From positions 6,379-70,378 of the forward strand of contig CAUSKO010000002.1 of the NCBI GenBank assembly GCA_963532255.1: a DNA stretch of 64,000 nucleotides. Direction: 5' to 3'. The position numbers and the translations under genes are program-made. This stretch comes from Gemella sp963532255. Lineage in GTDB: Bacteria > Bacillota > Bacilli > Staphylococcales > Gemellaceae. Under the pieces are notes generated by a model, which searched no databases, was not told the origin of the DNA, and saw only the letters and a list, made by a program, of their open reading frames with translations. Of the stretch, positions 52,514 to 60,313 are shown piece after piece. Position 1 is the stretch's first letter. Each line of letters starts with the position of its first letter.

Positions 52514-53332
52514 ATGAATAAAAAAATTGTTACAATTATTACAAGTATTATAGGTATTATTGTTTTAGTTGCTGCATTCTTTTTTTATCAGCATTCTGGA
52601 AAAAACGATCTAAAGGCAGAACACACTAAATACTTAGCTCTTATCAATGATAATCATGATTTTGACGGAGGTATTAAAAGGTTAGAAACTCTTGACACTG
52701 TCGAAGGCCAAGAAATTTTTAAAAACATAAAAACTGAAATCAAAATTACTAAAGAATTGAAAAACATCGACACTAGTCTTGATAATAAAGATGTCGATAC
52801 AGCTAAAAAATCTTTAGAAAAAGTCGATACTCTTACTGTGGATAATACTTTTGATAAAGCAATAGATTGGTTGAAAGAAGATATTACTAACTATGATAAA
52901 GCCAAAAAAGAAATAGATGAGGATAAATCTGGTAATATCAGTTCAATTATTGATAAGTATAAATTTAATCATAGTGCATTAAAAGTTAAATTAAGCGAAC
53001 CTGAAGTAAAAAAAGATGCAGAAAACAAACAAACTTCAGAAACTAAAACAAAAGTAGTTTCAGGTAACACTGCTTCTACTGGAGGAATTGGAGATAACGA
53101 CGTTATACCTGCTGGTTCTTCATATGTATTTAGTGGTAGCGTAACTGATTCAACAACGTATAAAGAATTCAGACAAACTAATGCTTATCAAACTATCGCA
53201 ACTAATTATGTTGGATTTAACGCTAGTAACGCTGAAATTAAAGCTTGCTTAGAGTGGCTAATTAAAAAAGGTAGAGAAGGTGCCCAAACCTTACCAAGTA
53301 CAGCAGAATATAAAACTACTTTTGGTAGATAA
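52514..53332 (+). CDS. Membrane-anchored extracellular protein, unknown
   Basis: 272 residues. A single N-terminal anchor (about 5-26) is followed by a highly charged helical stretch (about 30-165, Lys/Asp/Glu-rich; coiled-coil-like), a Gly/Ser/Thr linker, and a small C-terminal domain with FRQTNAYQTIATNYVGFNAS near 220. TAAGGAG precedes the ATG. Not recognised. Confidence 0.7.
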   Translation: MNKKIVTIITSIIGIIVLVAAFFFYQHSGKNDLKAEHTKYLALINDNHDFDGGIKRLETLDTVEGQEIFKNIKTEIKITKELKNIDTSLDNKDVDTAKKSLEKVDTLTVDNTFDKAIDWLKEDITNYDKAKKEIDEDKSGNISSIIDKYKFNHSALKVKLSEPEVKKDAENKQTSETKTKVVSGNTASTGGIGDNDVIPAGSSYVFSGSVTDSTTYKEFRQTNAYQTIATNYVGFNASNAEIKACLEWLIKKGREGAQTLPSTAEYKTTFGR

Positions 53333-53376
53333 TAATTTATATTTCAAGTTCAGTGAAAAACTATATTAATTTAAAA

Positions 53377-53411
53377 ACACATAACCTAACATTACCGTGT
53401 TAGTTATGTGT
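53377..53411 (+). terminator. Terminator of the 272-residue protein gene
   Basis: A stem of 13-14 bp with one bulge (ACACATAACCTAAC with GTTAGTTATGTGT) and T5. Confidence 0.85.
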
Positions 53412-53499
53412 TTTTATTAGTGGCTTAAGTCAGTTGAGGATGCAAAGCTTCCGAAACAAAAAACCACCTACTATGTGGGTGGAAGAAAGGGAGTTAAAC

Positions 53500-53574
53500 A
53501 ATTGAAAAATCATCCTTTCTTAATAAAATAAGAGTAGTTCCAGCTCTGAAAAAAGAAAGGATGATTTTTCAATT
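53500..53574. repeat. Perfect 22-bp inverted repeat next to an AT dinucleotide run
   Basis: Arms 53500-53521 and 53553-53574 are perfectly complementary around a 31-bp centre that itself has a short AGAG/CTCT pairing. A TA dinucleotide run of about 17 bp follows. It lies between convergent genes, 90 bp past the terminator of the left one and 24 bp before the stop of the right one. It is much longer than the terminators here and has no good U-run, so a small mobile (MITE-like) or regulatory RNA element is possible. Confidence 0.7.
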
Positions 53575-53597
53575 ATATATATATATATATTAATTTC

Positions 53598-54407
53598 TTA
53601 ATTACTACTTTTCAAAAAATTTAAAACTGTTCTATTAAAATCAGAAACTTCTTGATGTACTGCATGACCAGATTTTTCAAAAATAAGTTTCTGACAATTG
53701 ATTTTTTTAGCAAGTTCATTAGAAAATCCTACTGGGATAACTTGATCTAATGCAGTACCTATGACCAGAGTTTTAGCTTGGATTTTATCTAATTTATCAA
53801 AAACATCAAATTTTAAGCACGATCTAGCTAAAATAATAAATCTATCAAGCTGATTTAATTTTGGCTTAAATAGAATTTGTACTAATATAGATAACCACTT
53901 ATTTTTTGCTATATATCCTTTTGAATAAACAGTTTCAATCATATTTTTTTGCAGTTCTTGCAACTTACCATTTTCAGCTAGAACAATCCATCTATCTACG
54001 ACCTTGTTTGTTGTAGGATTATTTCTTGATGTAGTTGCCACTAATACTAGTTTGTCAACAATATCAGGATAATTTATAGCTAATAGTTGTGCAATCATCC
54101 CCCCTTGAGATACCCCTACAACATCTACTTTATCTATATTCAACTTTTTTATACAATAAGCAATTTCTTTCACCATATCACTTATCTCATAATTCTCATT
54201 GATATGTTCTCTATGATCAAATATAAAAACTTTATATTCTCTCAAAAAATTTCTATAGAAAAAAGCAAGTTGTAAAGCTTTTCCTTTTATTCGCTCGGTA
54301 TTCAAACCTGGTATTAATAATAAATTCTTTTTTCCATAACCAAATGAAACATAATTGACAATATCATCATCGTATAATTTAATTTGACAATTTTTTGCAG
54401 AAAACAT
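53598..54407 (-). CDS. Alpha/beta hydrolase
   Basis: 269 residues of the alpha/beta hydrolase fold. The catalytic triad is visible: Ser in VGVSQGGMIAQLLA near 95, Asp in GTALDQVIP near 218, and His in KSGHAVHQE near 246. The oxyanion region is LLIPGLNTERIKG near 32. The substrate is unknown; the sequence resembles MenH/epoxide-hydrolase-like carboxylesterases. Monocistronic. AAGGTATATATT precedes the ATG, a weak ribosome site. Confidence 0.85.
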   Translation of the reverse strand: MFSAKNCQIKLYDDDIVNYVSFGYGKKNLLLIPGLNTERIKGKALQLAFFYRNFLREYKVFIFDHREHINENYEISDMVKEIAYCIKKLNIDKVDVVGVSQGGMIAQLLAINYPDIVDKLVLVATTSRNNPTTNKVVDRWIVLAENGKLQELQKNMIETVYSKGYIAKNKWLSILVQILFKPKLNQLDRFIILARSCLKFDVFDKLDKIQAKTLVIGTALDQVIPVGFSNELAKKINCQKLIFEKSGHAVHQEVSDFNRTVLNFLKSSN

Positions 54408-54808
54408 AATATATACCTTTCTTAATTAGTTACTTATGCAATTAATTATACCATATTTATAAATCACCCACCATAAAAATATAGTTCGCATCCATATCCT
54501 AAGCTACACCAACAAACTTCTCAAAATTATTACCGGTGTAATTTCTCTAGATTTCCATAAATTTAGTAATTATCAAAGCATGATATACACCTTAAATTTA
54601 CAATATAATTTCATTATTTTTTCAGAAAAATATTGTAATAACATCTTTATTTTCATTGTATTACAGCTTTTTTCTCTACTAAAATATTTTATCAATATTT
54701 CGAAACTTTATTGTATTTTTTAGTTGATTTATTTGATAGAATATGCTAAATTATCTATTGTTGAGATATATTATGAAATCAAAAATAATATAAAGGAGAC
54801 AACAGTTT
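54408..54808. other. Intergenic region
   Basis: 401 bp, very AT-rich, with no gene seen; only weak -10-like boxes. Confidence 0.4.
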
Positions 54809-55138
54809 ATGAAGAAAATATTAATAACTAAAAAAACAAGTATGATTTCTACTTTTATTCTCACTGCAACATTAAGCTATCTATTATATAATTATACTTT
54901 ACTAGGTGTGGCATTAGCCAGTATTTATATCTTGGTAACAGGAATACTAAACTGCAAATATAAAACAAATAATAAACTAATCAACTATACATCTATTATA
55001 TTTGCAACACTAATGATTATTTTTATATCTATAAATAATAATCTGCCTCCTTTAAAAATCAATATGATTTTAATAACGGAGCTTATATTTTTCGTTTACT
55101 ATTCATCATCAGATAGCTTTTTGGAGATTAAAAATTAA
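54809..55138 (+). CDS. Small membrane protein, about four TM segments
   Basis: 109 residues, nearly all hydrophobic after a basic MKKILITKK start, with segments near 12-28, 30-46, 60-76 and 86-100. AAAGGAG precedes the ATG, and a terminator follows. Function unknown. Confidence 0.65.
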   Translation: MKKILITKKTSMISTFILTATLSYLLYNYTLLGVALASIYILVTGILNCKYKTNNKLINYTSIIFATLMIIFISINNNLPPLKINMILITELIFFVYYSSSDSFLEIKN

Positions 55139-55166
55139 TAATCTATATTTCAAATATTATTAACAC

Positions 55167-55197
55167 AAAAATCCCACTCTTAATAGAGCGGGATTTT
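55167..55197. terminator. Bidirectional terminator
   Basis: A stem AAAATCCCACTCT with AGAGCGGGATTTT, with one G-U pair, between convergent genes. Both strands have T-tails. Confidence 0.88.
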
Positions 55198-55200
55198 ATT

Positions 55201-55824
55201 TTATAGGTAATCTACATCTTTAATTACTTCTGGCTGTTGTGGTTGTTGAGGTTGTTGTTGTTTTACAACTGGTTTACGAGTTTTTACTCCGTTATTTCCT
55301 GCTGGTAATCTGTATTTTTTAACCTCTTGTTTTGGTTGTTGTTTTTTAGCAACTGGAACACGTGTTTTTGCGCCATTGTTTCCTGCTGGTACACGTAATG
55401 GTTTTTCTGCTTTTACAACTGGTTTTTTCTCAGCGTAGTAGTATCTCATATAAGCTTCCATCGGATGGATAGATGCTTGAATTGATATACCATCCTCTTT
55501 AATTAATTGATAAGTTTTACCATTATAGTTAATTTCTTTTTTTACTTCTGGTAAATAATCTCTAAAATAACTAAGTGGTGTACTTAAGTCCGGACGTGGT
55601 ACTTTTATTCTTTGTTTTGGAGATATTTCTAGCCCATCACTTGTTTTTACAGTGTAACTAACAACTAAAGTTATTGGATCAACAAGTTCATCTCCACTAG
55701 CTTTTTGATTTGAAGTTGCTTTTCCACTATTTACATCCGCTGCTGCAGCAAACGGCGCTTGTGATGTTACTGTTAAAGCTAAAGCTGTTAACGCAACAGT
55801 TAAAGTTTTTTGCAATTTATTCAT
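55201..55824 (-). CDS. Secreted protein with PAGNNG-type C-terminal repeats
   Basis: 207 residues. Signal peptide (about 1-28, ALTALALTVTSQAPFAAAA). A compact middle domain of about 90 residues includes VDPITLVVSYTVKTSDGLEI and ISIQASIHPMEAYMRYYYAE. A Pro/Lys/Gln-rich tail follows in which the unit PAGNNG-x-KTR-x-PV occurs twice (near 150 and 175), then a QQPQQP stretch and an acidic end. No LPXTG motif or membrane anchor, so it may stay on the surface by charge. I start at the ATG at 55824, preceded by AGGAGG; the frame is open further only into the leader. Not recognised. Confidence 0.75.
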   Translation of the reverse strand: MNKLQKTLTVALTALALTVTSQAPFAAAADVNSGKATSNQKASGDELVDPITLVVSYTVKTSDGLEISPKQRIKVPRPDLSTPLSYFRDYLPEVKKEINYNGKTYQLIKEDGISIQASIHPMEAYMRYYYAEKKPVVKAEKPLRVPAGNNGAKTRVPVAKKQQPKQEVKKYRLPAGNNGVKTRKPVVKQQQPQQPQQPEVIKDVDYL

Positions 55825-56149
55825 AATATACTTTTTCCTCCTAATTTTTTTTAGCATAATAATTGCTTTAATATTATATATCAAATATCCCTAATTTGTC
55901 AATAGAAATCCTAATTATCCCATATATAACAGTTTTTAATTAACATCGCATAATAGTAAACTAATTTTAACACCTGAAAAAATATTTAATTATTTATTAT
56001 CTGTAAATTATTTTTTTAAAATTATATTGCATTATTTTGTATGCTATTCTAATACTGCTACTTCACCACTCAGACTATAAAATACTAGTAATTAATGATA
56101 TAATACTATTGATTTATGATGGTAAAACAATAACAAGGAGTACATAACA
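55825..56149. other. Intergenic region between divergent genes
   Basis: 325 bp, AT-rich. A TATAAT for the rightward gene lies near 56099-56104; no gene seen. Confidence 0.4.
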
Positions 56150-56920
56150 ATGAGTCTAGATTTATTTATTTTTGAGAGAAGAGAAGAGATTAAAACATCT
56201 TTAGATGTACTTAATTACCTAGAGGAATTTACTAAATACGAAGAAAATATAGATTATAACTCTCTTAAAGGGTGCTCTCCATTAATAACTGCTTGGGCAA
56301 AAAGAATGTTTGAACAATTTCCACCTATGAACGGAGAACATGCATTACCTGATGAAATTGCTTTTGAATCAGAAGATAGCGAAGACCATTTAACAGATTA
56401 CGCTTTAGGAAAACACGGAGCTGTATGTTCATTTTCTTATGCAGTAGATGAGGAGGCATTAGACTTACTATTTGATATTGCTGATAAATATGAGATAGGA
56501 GTCTATGACTTCCAAAGTGTTGATAATATTATAGGTAAAGGAATTGAAATCTTAAAATATAGAACTGAAAGCACCAAAGTTACTTCATGTACTTGGAAAG
56601 AAGTAGTTAAATCTATTAATACTCTTGATAATTTAGAGAGAAAAACAGCATTCCTTACACTCTGGTTTGATACCGATAAAGCAGATAGTACTTTTATTCA
56701 ATGTACTCCAATTTATAAAGAACCTGGTTTCTTTTCTCGTTTATTAAACAAAGATACAACAACTGAAATTAATGGTTATACTCTTGAAGTGAAAGATGAT
56801 AATAGTGTTTATCAAACAGTTATTCAAGACAAGGAAGAATTGAAAGAAATCATAAAAGCTTGGTGTTTGGAAAGAAAACAACCTGATATAAGCAAATACA
56901 AAAAAGTATTGGATTTATAA
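56150..56920 (+). CDS. Cytosolic protein of unknown function
   Basis: 256 residues, acidic, without signal peptide or membrane helix. The order LFIFERREEI, CSPLITAWAKRMFEQFPPMNG and TDYALGKHGAVCSF looks like a compact globular protein. Some pieces recall immunity-type or SMI1-like proteins, but I cannot assign it. CAAGGAG precedes the ATG. Monocistronic, with a strong terminator. Confidence 0.7.
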   Translation: MSLDLFIFERREEIKTSLDVLNYLEEFTKYEENIDYNSLKGCSPLITAWAKRMFEQFPPMNGEHALPDEIAFESEDSEDHLTDYALGKHGAVCSFSYAVDEEALDLLFDIADKYEIGVYDFQSVDNIIGKGIEILKYRTESTKVTSCTWKEVVKSINTLDNLERKTAFLTLWFDTDKADSTFIQCTPIYKEPGFFSRLLNKDTTTEINGYTLEVKDDNSVYQTVIQDKEELKEIIKAWCLERKQPDISKYKKVLDL

Positions 56921-56941
56921 TTTATTAAAATTACCGAGTTA

Positions 56942-56970
56942 AAAAGACAGGAGAAATTCTCCTGTCTTTT
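56942..56970. terminator. Bidirectional terminator
   Basis: A stem of about 13 bp, AAAAGACAGGAGA with TCTCCTGTCTTTT, between convergent genes. Confidence 0.9.
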
Positions 56971-56983
56971 ACTATATCATTAA

Positions 56984-57790
56984 TTATTTTTTAATACTTT
57001 CTACATAGTATTTTGATTTTTTATTTCCACCTTCATACTGTTTATCGTTAATTTTCAGTGTAATTGTCGAAACTTTTGTTTTTGTCATTTTATCTACAAC
57101 ATTAACTTTAATTTTATCACCTTCTACAACCCACTTATCTTGAGATTCAACTTCTTGAGAGAAATTATTCCCCATTATTTTAGTAGAAAATACTATAGCT
57201 TTATCACCTTTATAGTAATAAACTTCATCTTCTTTAGGTGCTACATTAGATTTTGAAGAGCTATTATCTTTGACGTTAAAGTGCGAACCTTTTAGTAAGT
57301 TAACTGCTTCTTCCTTAGTATATGTTTTTGAAGAAAGTGCATTAATAACATCTAAGTAATCTGAACTAGATACTTTATATAAAGATTCTCCATCAGAAGC
57401 TTTAGTTGTTTTTATTCTTGGTTGAGTTACCCAGTGTAATAAGTTTGTTTGTGAAGATAATCTTGATAGGTCATTTCCAGAAATAGCTACTACATCTACT
57501 AATTTTTCTGCAGCAGCAAAGTCATGGTTGGCAGTTTTAACTATTTGAGTTGCTCCATTATTTCCACTTTGACTACTTACGCTATTTTCATTATTTCCGT
57601 TATTCTCTGAAGTTTCTGTAAAATTCTGTTCTTTACTAGAGTTGTTATCCTCTTCCTTTTTTTGTTCTGAAGAGTTAGCTGTCTGTTCAGACTTTTTATC
57701 TTCTTCTTTGTTTTTTTCATTATCTTTTGATGCACACCCTGTAATTACTAAGGCTCCTGCCGCAAGTAATGCTAATAGTTTTTTATTCAT
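56984..57790 (-). CDS. Lipoprotein of unknown function
   Basis: 268 residues. The signal peptide ends in a lipobox (ALVITGCAS; Cys20). A long Glu/Lys/Asn/Ser linker follows, then a soluble domain of about 170 residues with SSQTNLLHWVTQPRIKTTKA near 115 and a C-terminal beta-rich region. I start at the ATG at 57790, preceded by GGAGGT; the in-frame ATG at 57841 lies upstream of the promoter's -10 box. Its promoter, ribosome site and start share 73 bp of almost identical sequence with the next gene upstream. Function unknown. Confidence 0.78.
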   Translation of the reverse strand: MNKKLLALLAAGALVITGCASKDNEKNKEEDKKSEQTANSSEQKKEEDNNSSKEQNFTETSENNGNNENSVSSQSGNNGATQIVKTANHDFAAAEKLVDVVAISGNDLSRLSSQTNLLHWVTQPRIKTTKASDGESLYKVSSSDYLDVINALSSKTYTKEEAVNLLKGSHFNVKDNSSSKSNVAPKEDEVYYYKGDKAIVFSTKIMGNNFSQEVESQDKWVVEGDKIKVNVVDKMTKTKVSTITLKINDKQYEGGNKKSKYYVESIKK

Positions 57791-57860
57791 ATTTCCTACC
57801 TCCGTTATTCTAGTTCCTTTTATTATACCATATTCAGGCATAAAAATAGACTCTAAACCT
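57788..57860 (-). repeat. Direct repeat copy 1: promoter, RBS and half-terminator before the lipoprotein
   Basis: Over 73 bp this matches 58212-58284 with about five differences and no gap. It includes the ATG, CTACCTCC (GGAGGTAG on the minus strand), a TATAAT on the minus strand, and one arm of the nupC terminator (AAAAATAGACTCTAAA) whose other arm is missing here. Confidence 0.9.
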
Positions 57861-57870
57861 CTAATTTTTG

Positions 57871-57915
57871 ATATGTACCCCTTTTACCGGCTTGTTCAGT
57901 AAAAGGGGTACATAT
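57871..57915. repeat. Perfect 17-bp hairpin after the 99-residue gene
   Basis: Arms 57871-57887 and 57899-57915 surround an 11-bp centre, starting directly at the stop of the 99-residue gene. No U-run follows on either strand. It may act as a transcript-end or protective hairpin. It is unlike the typical terminators in the window. Confidence 0.8.
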
Positions 57916-58214
57916 TAATCGTCGTCTTTTTTTAATTTATATTTAAATTTATATTTAATTGTTAAAAAAATAAAATTTAAAAAACCAAATAAAAATGTTG
58001 GAGATATTAATTCATAATTTTGTGTTGCTTCGATAGGCTTATAACCTTTTATTATAAATATTAATAAGAATAATATTGTTATTATAATACCCATGTTTAA
58101 TAAAGAAATTTTTATTGCTTTATTGGCTTCTTTAGGATAATATGAAAATAATATACAAAAAGTTAATGTTATTATTAGTGTAATGATATTAGTTATATAC
58201 CCTAGATTATTCAT
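57915..58214 (-). CDS. Small membrane protein, three TM segments
   Basis: 99 residues, starting MNNLGYITNIITLIITLT. Hydrophobic segments are near 8-23, 35-55 and 72-88, with a basic KKDDD-type tail. I start at the ATG at 58214, preceded by GGAGGTAGG, as in the neighbouring lipoprotein gene, whose upstream region is nearly identical. It lies between the two repeat copies and so was probably inserted there. Function unknown. Confidence 0.65.
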   Translation of the reverse strand: MNNLGYITNIITLIITLTFCILFSYYPKEANKAIKISLLNMGIIITILFLLIFIIKGYKPIEATQNYELISPTFLFGFLNFIFLTIKYKFKYKLKKDDD

Positions 58215-58284
58215 TTTTCCTACCTCCGTTATGCTAGTTTCTTTTATTATACCATATTTAGACATAAAAATAGACTCTAAACCT
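58212..58284 (-). repeat. Direct repeat copy 2: promoter, RBS and terminator arm before the 99-residue gene
   Basis: Second copy of the 73-bp unit, including the ATG, ribosome site, TATAAT and terminator arm. Here the terminator is complete (see 58266-58305), so this copy is at the original junction with nupC. Confidence 0.9.
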
Positions 58285-58305
58285 ATAGTTTTAGAGCCTA
58301 TTTTT
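58266..58305 (-). terminator. Terminator of the nupABC operon
   Basis: A 16-bp stem with one G-U or A-C position (58266-58281 with 58290-58305), 14 bp past the nupC stop, and a T5 tail on the minus strand. Confidence 0.85.
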
Positions 58306-58318
58306 CTAATATTTTTTA

Positions 58319-59239
58319 TTATCTCATACCTTTATCATATGGTACTCCAAGAGCTTCTGGTGTAGAAGTTTTCTTAGAAAATACAATAAGCGCAATAATT
58401 GTTGCTACGAATGGGAACATATTCCAGAACGATACCGGAATTGGTAGATCTGGTGCTAAAATTGATACTTTTTCAGCAAATACTTTTGTTCCACCAAAGA
58501 ATAGTGATGCTAAAGTAATTGTAATTGGGTTATATTTACCAAAGATAAGTGCTGCTAATGCTAAGTATCCGAATCCGTACACTGTGATTGCTGCGTTGAA
58601 TCCTTGGCTAAATGTAGTAGCGATGATTGCTCCTGCTAATCCTGCTAAACATCCTGAGATAAATACCCCAATGTAACGATATTTAAATACATTTAATCCT
58701 AATGAATCACTGGCTTGTGGGTTTTCCCCTACAGAACGTAATCTTAATCCAAATGGACGTTTATAGATAACGTAGTAAGTAACACAAACTAGGATAATAG
58801 CTATAATGATTGTTGGATAAACTGTGAAATTACCAAGTATTGTATATCTTGGGAATCCACTAGCTAATAATAATTCATAAGTTCCGTTAAAGTGGTTTAC
58901 TAAGAATAATGCGATAGCTGGTGTAATTAAGTTAATCGCTGTACCTGAGATTACTTGGTCAGCTTTTAAGTTAATACTGATAAATGCGTGAATTAATGAA
59001 AGAAGTCCTCCACACGCTGTTGCCGCTAATAAGCAAAGTACTAATTGACCAAATGTAGGTGCTCCATCAAATGCACTAAGAGCTATGAAAGAAGCAACAA
59101 ATGAACCGAAAATTACGAAACCATCAAGCGCAATATTTACAACCCCACTCTTTTCAGAATAGAAACCACCTATTGCTGCAATAAGAATAGGCACTGTATA
59201 TTGCAACATTGAGTCTAATAGTGATAATATTGTATCCAT
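58319..59239 (-). CDS. nupC: Nucleoside ABC transporter permease
   Basis: 306 residues with about eight to nine membrane segments. The BPD_transp_2 marks are PILIAAIGGFYSEKSGVVNIALDG near 15 and FLGLRLRSVGENPQASDSLG-type sequence (GLRLRSVGENPQASDSLGL) near 168, with the EAA-like loop. Second permease of a purine-nucleoside importer. Its ATG follows the nupB stop directly (TAGATG). Gene naming follows Lactococcus nupABC and is by analogy. Confidence 0.9.
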   Translation of the reverse strand: MDTILSLLDSMLQYTVPILIAAIGGFYSEKSGVVNIALDGFVIFGSFVASFIALSAFDGAPTFGQLVLCLLAATACGGLLSLIHAFISINLKADQVISGTAINLITPAIALFLVNHFNGTYELLLASGFPRYTILGNFTVYPTIIIAIILVCVTYYVIYKRPFGLRLRSVGENPQASDSLGLNVFKYRYIGVFISGCLAGLAGAIIATTFSQGFNAAITVYGFGYLALAALIFGKYNPITITLASLFFGGTKVFAEKVSILAPDLPIPVSFWNMFPFVATIIALIVFSKKTSTPEALGVPYDKGMR

Positions 59240-60301
59240 CTATTTATCTCCTTTCTTTTTACTGCTTGCTGCTTTTTTAGAGAATTTGAAATCAAAGATT
59301 GATTTAGCAGCTACGAATAGAACGATTAATCCGATTAAAATATTTGCGATATCTTTTGGAATACCAACAAATGATAATTGAGGTGTTAATACACCTAAGA
59401 ACCCAAATAGCAATGCTCCTAGTAATGAACCTAGAGCTGTATTAGCACCAATAAGTGCTACGGCGATACCCATGTATCCATATCCTTGGAATGTAGAACC
59501 TGCTACTACTTGTCCAACCGGCCCCATGTTGTAAAGAGCTCCACCTAGACCAGCAAATGCACCAGAAATAGCCATAGATAAGATTGTATTTCTATTAACT
59601 TTCATACCAACGAATTTAGATGCATTTGCGTTATAACCTACAGAACGTAGTTCGTAACCAAATACTGTTTTTTCCATAACGATATAGAAAATAATTACTC
59701 CAAAAATTGCAAAGAATAAATCTGTACCTAAACGGTGGTTACTAAAGATTCCTTCGATAAGACTGTTTTGTAAATATCCTGTCCCATCTTCTGCAATGAT
59801 TGGTTTAGAAATAATATCGTTTGATCCTTTAATAAATTTAGGTACAGCAAATTGTACAAAGTATAATGCTGTATAGTTTAACATGATTGTTACAACTACT
59901 TCACTGATATTAAATCTAGCTTTTAAATAACCTGCAATACCTGCCCATATACCACCAACTATGATACCTGCTAAAATAGAACAAATTAATACTAAATAAA
60001 AATTCATACCTTCCATTTTGATAGCAACAAGACCTGCAAAAAGACCACCCATAATAAATTGTCCTTCTGCCCCAATGTTGAATAGCCCTGTTCTAAATGC
60101 AAAGGCTACTGATAAACCTGTACAAATAAGTGGAATTGTCGATACAAAAATTTCTGCTATACTGTTTGAATCAGAAAAAATGTCTCCAATAACACTTAAA
60201 ACATCTTCTGGCGACGCTCCAATTGCCGAAATAAGAATTGCTCCTATAATAAACGAAGCTAATATTGGTAGCACCGCATTAGTTAAAACTTTTTTTAACA
60301 T
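59240..60301 (-). CDS. nupB: Nucleoside ABC transporter permease
   Basis: 353 residues, about nine to ten membrane segments of the same permease family. AFRTGLFNIGAEGQFIMGGL near 68 and GYELRSVGYNANASKFVGM near 215 are the conserved loops. A basic tail (SSKKKGDK) ends the protein. It lies 12 bp after nupA. Confidence 0.9.
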   Translation of the reverse strand: MLKKVLTNAVLPILASFIIGAILISAIGASPEDVLSVIGDIFSDSNSIAEIFVSTIPLICTGLSVAFAFRTGLFNIGAEGQFIMGGLFAGLVAIKMEGMNFYLVLICSILAGIIVGGIWAGIAGYLKARFNISEVVVTIMLNYTALYFVQFAVPKFIKGSNDIISKPIIAEDGTGYLQNSLIEGIFSNHRLGTDLFFAIFGVIIFYIVMEKTVFGYELRSVGYNANASKFVGMKVNRNTILSMAISGAFAGLGGALYNMGPVGQVVAGSTFQGYGYMGIAVALIGANTALGSLLGALLFGFLGVLTPQLSFVGIPKDIANILIGLIVLFVAAKSIFDFKFSKKAASSKKKGDK

Positions 60302-60313
60302 ACGCTCTCCTCT

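Noticed and set aside
53574..53592. TA dinucleotide run
   Set aside because: Taken alone it is ordinary AT microsatellite; only the adjoining perfect inverted repeat is notable.
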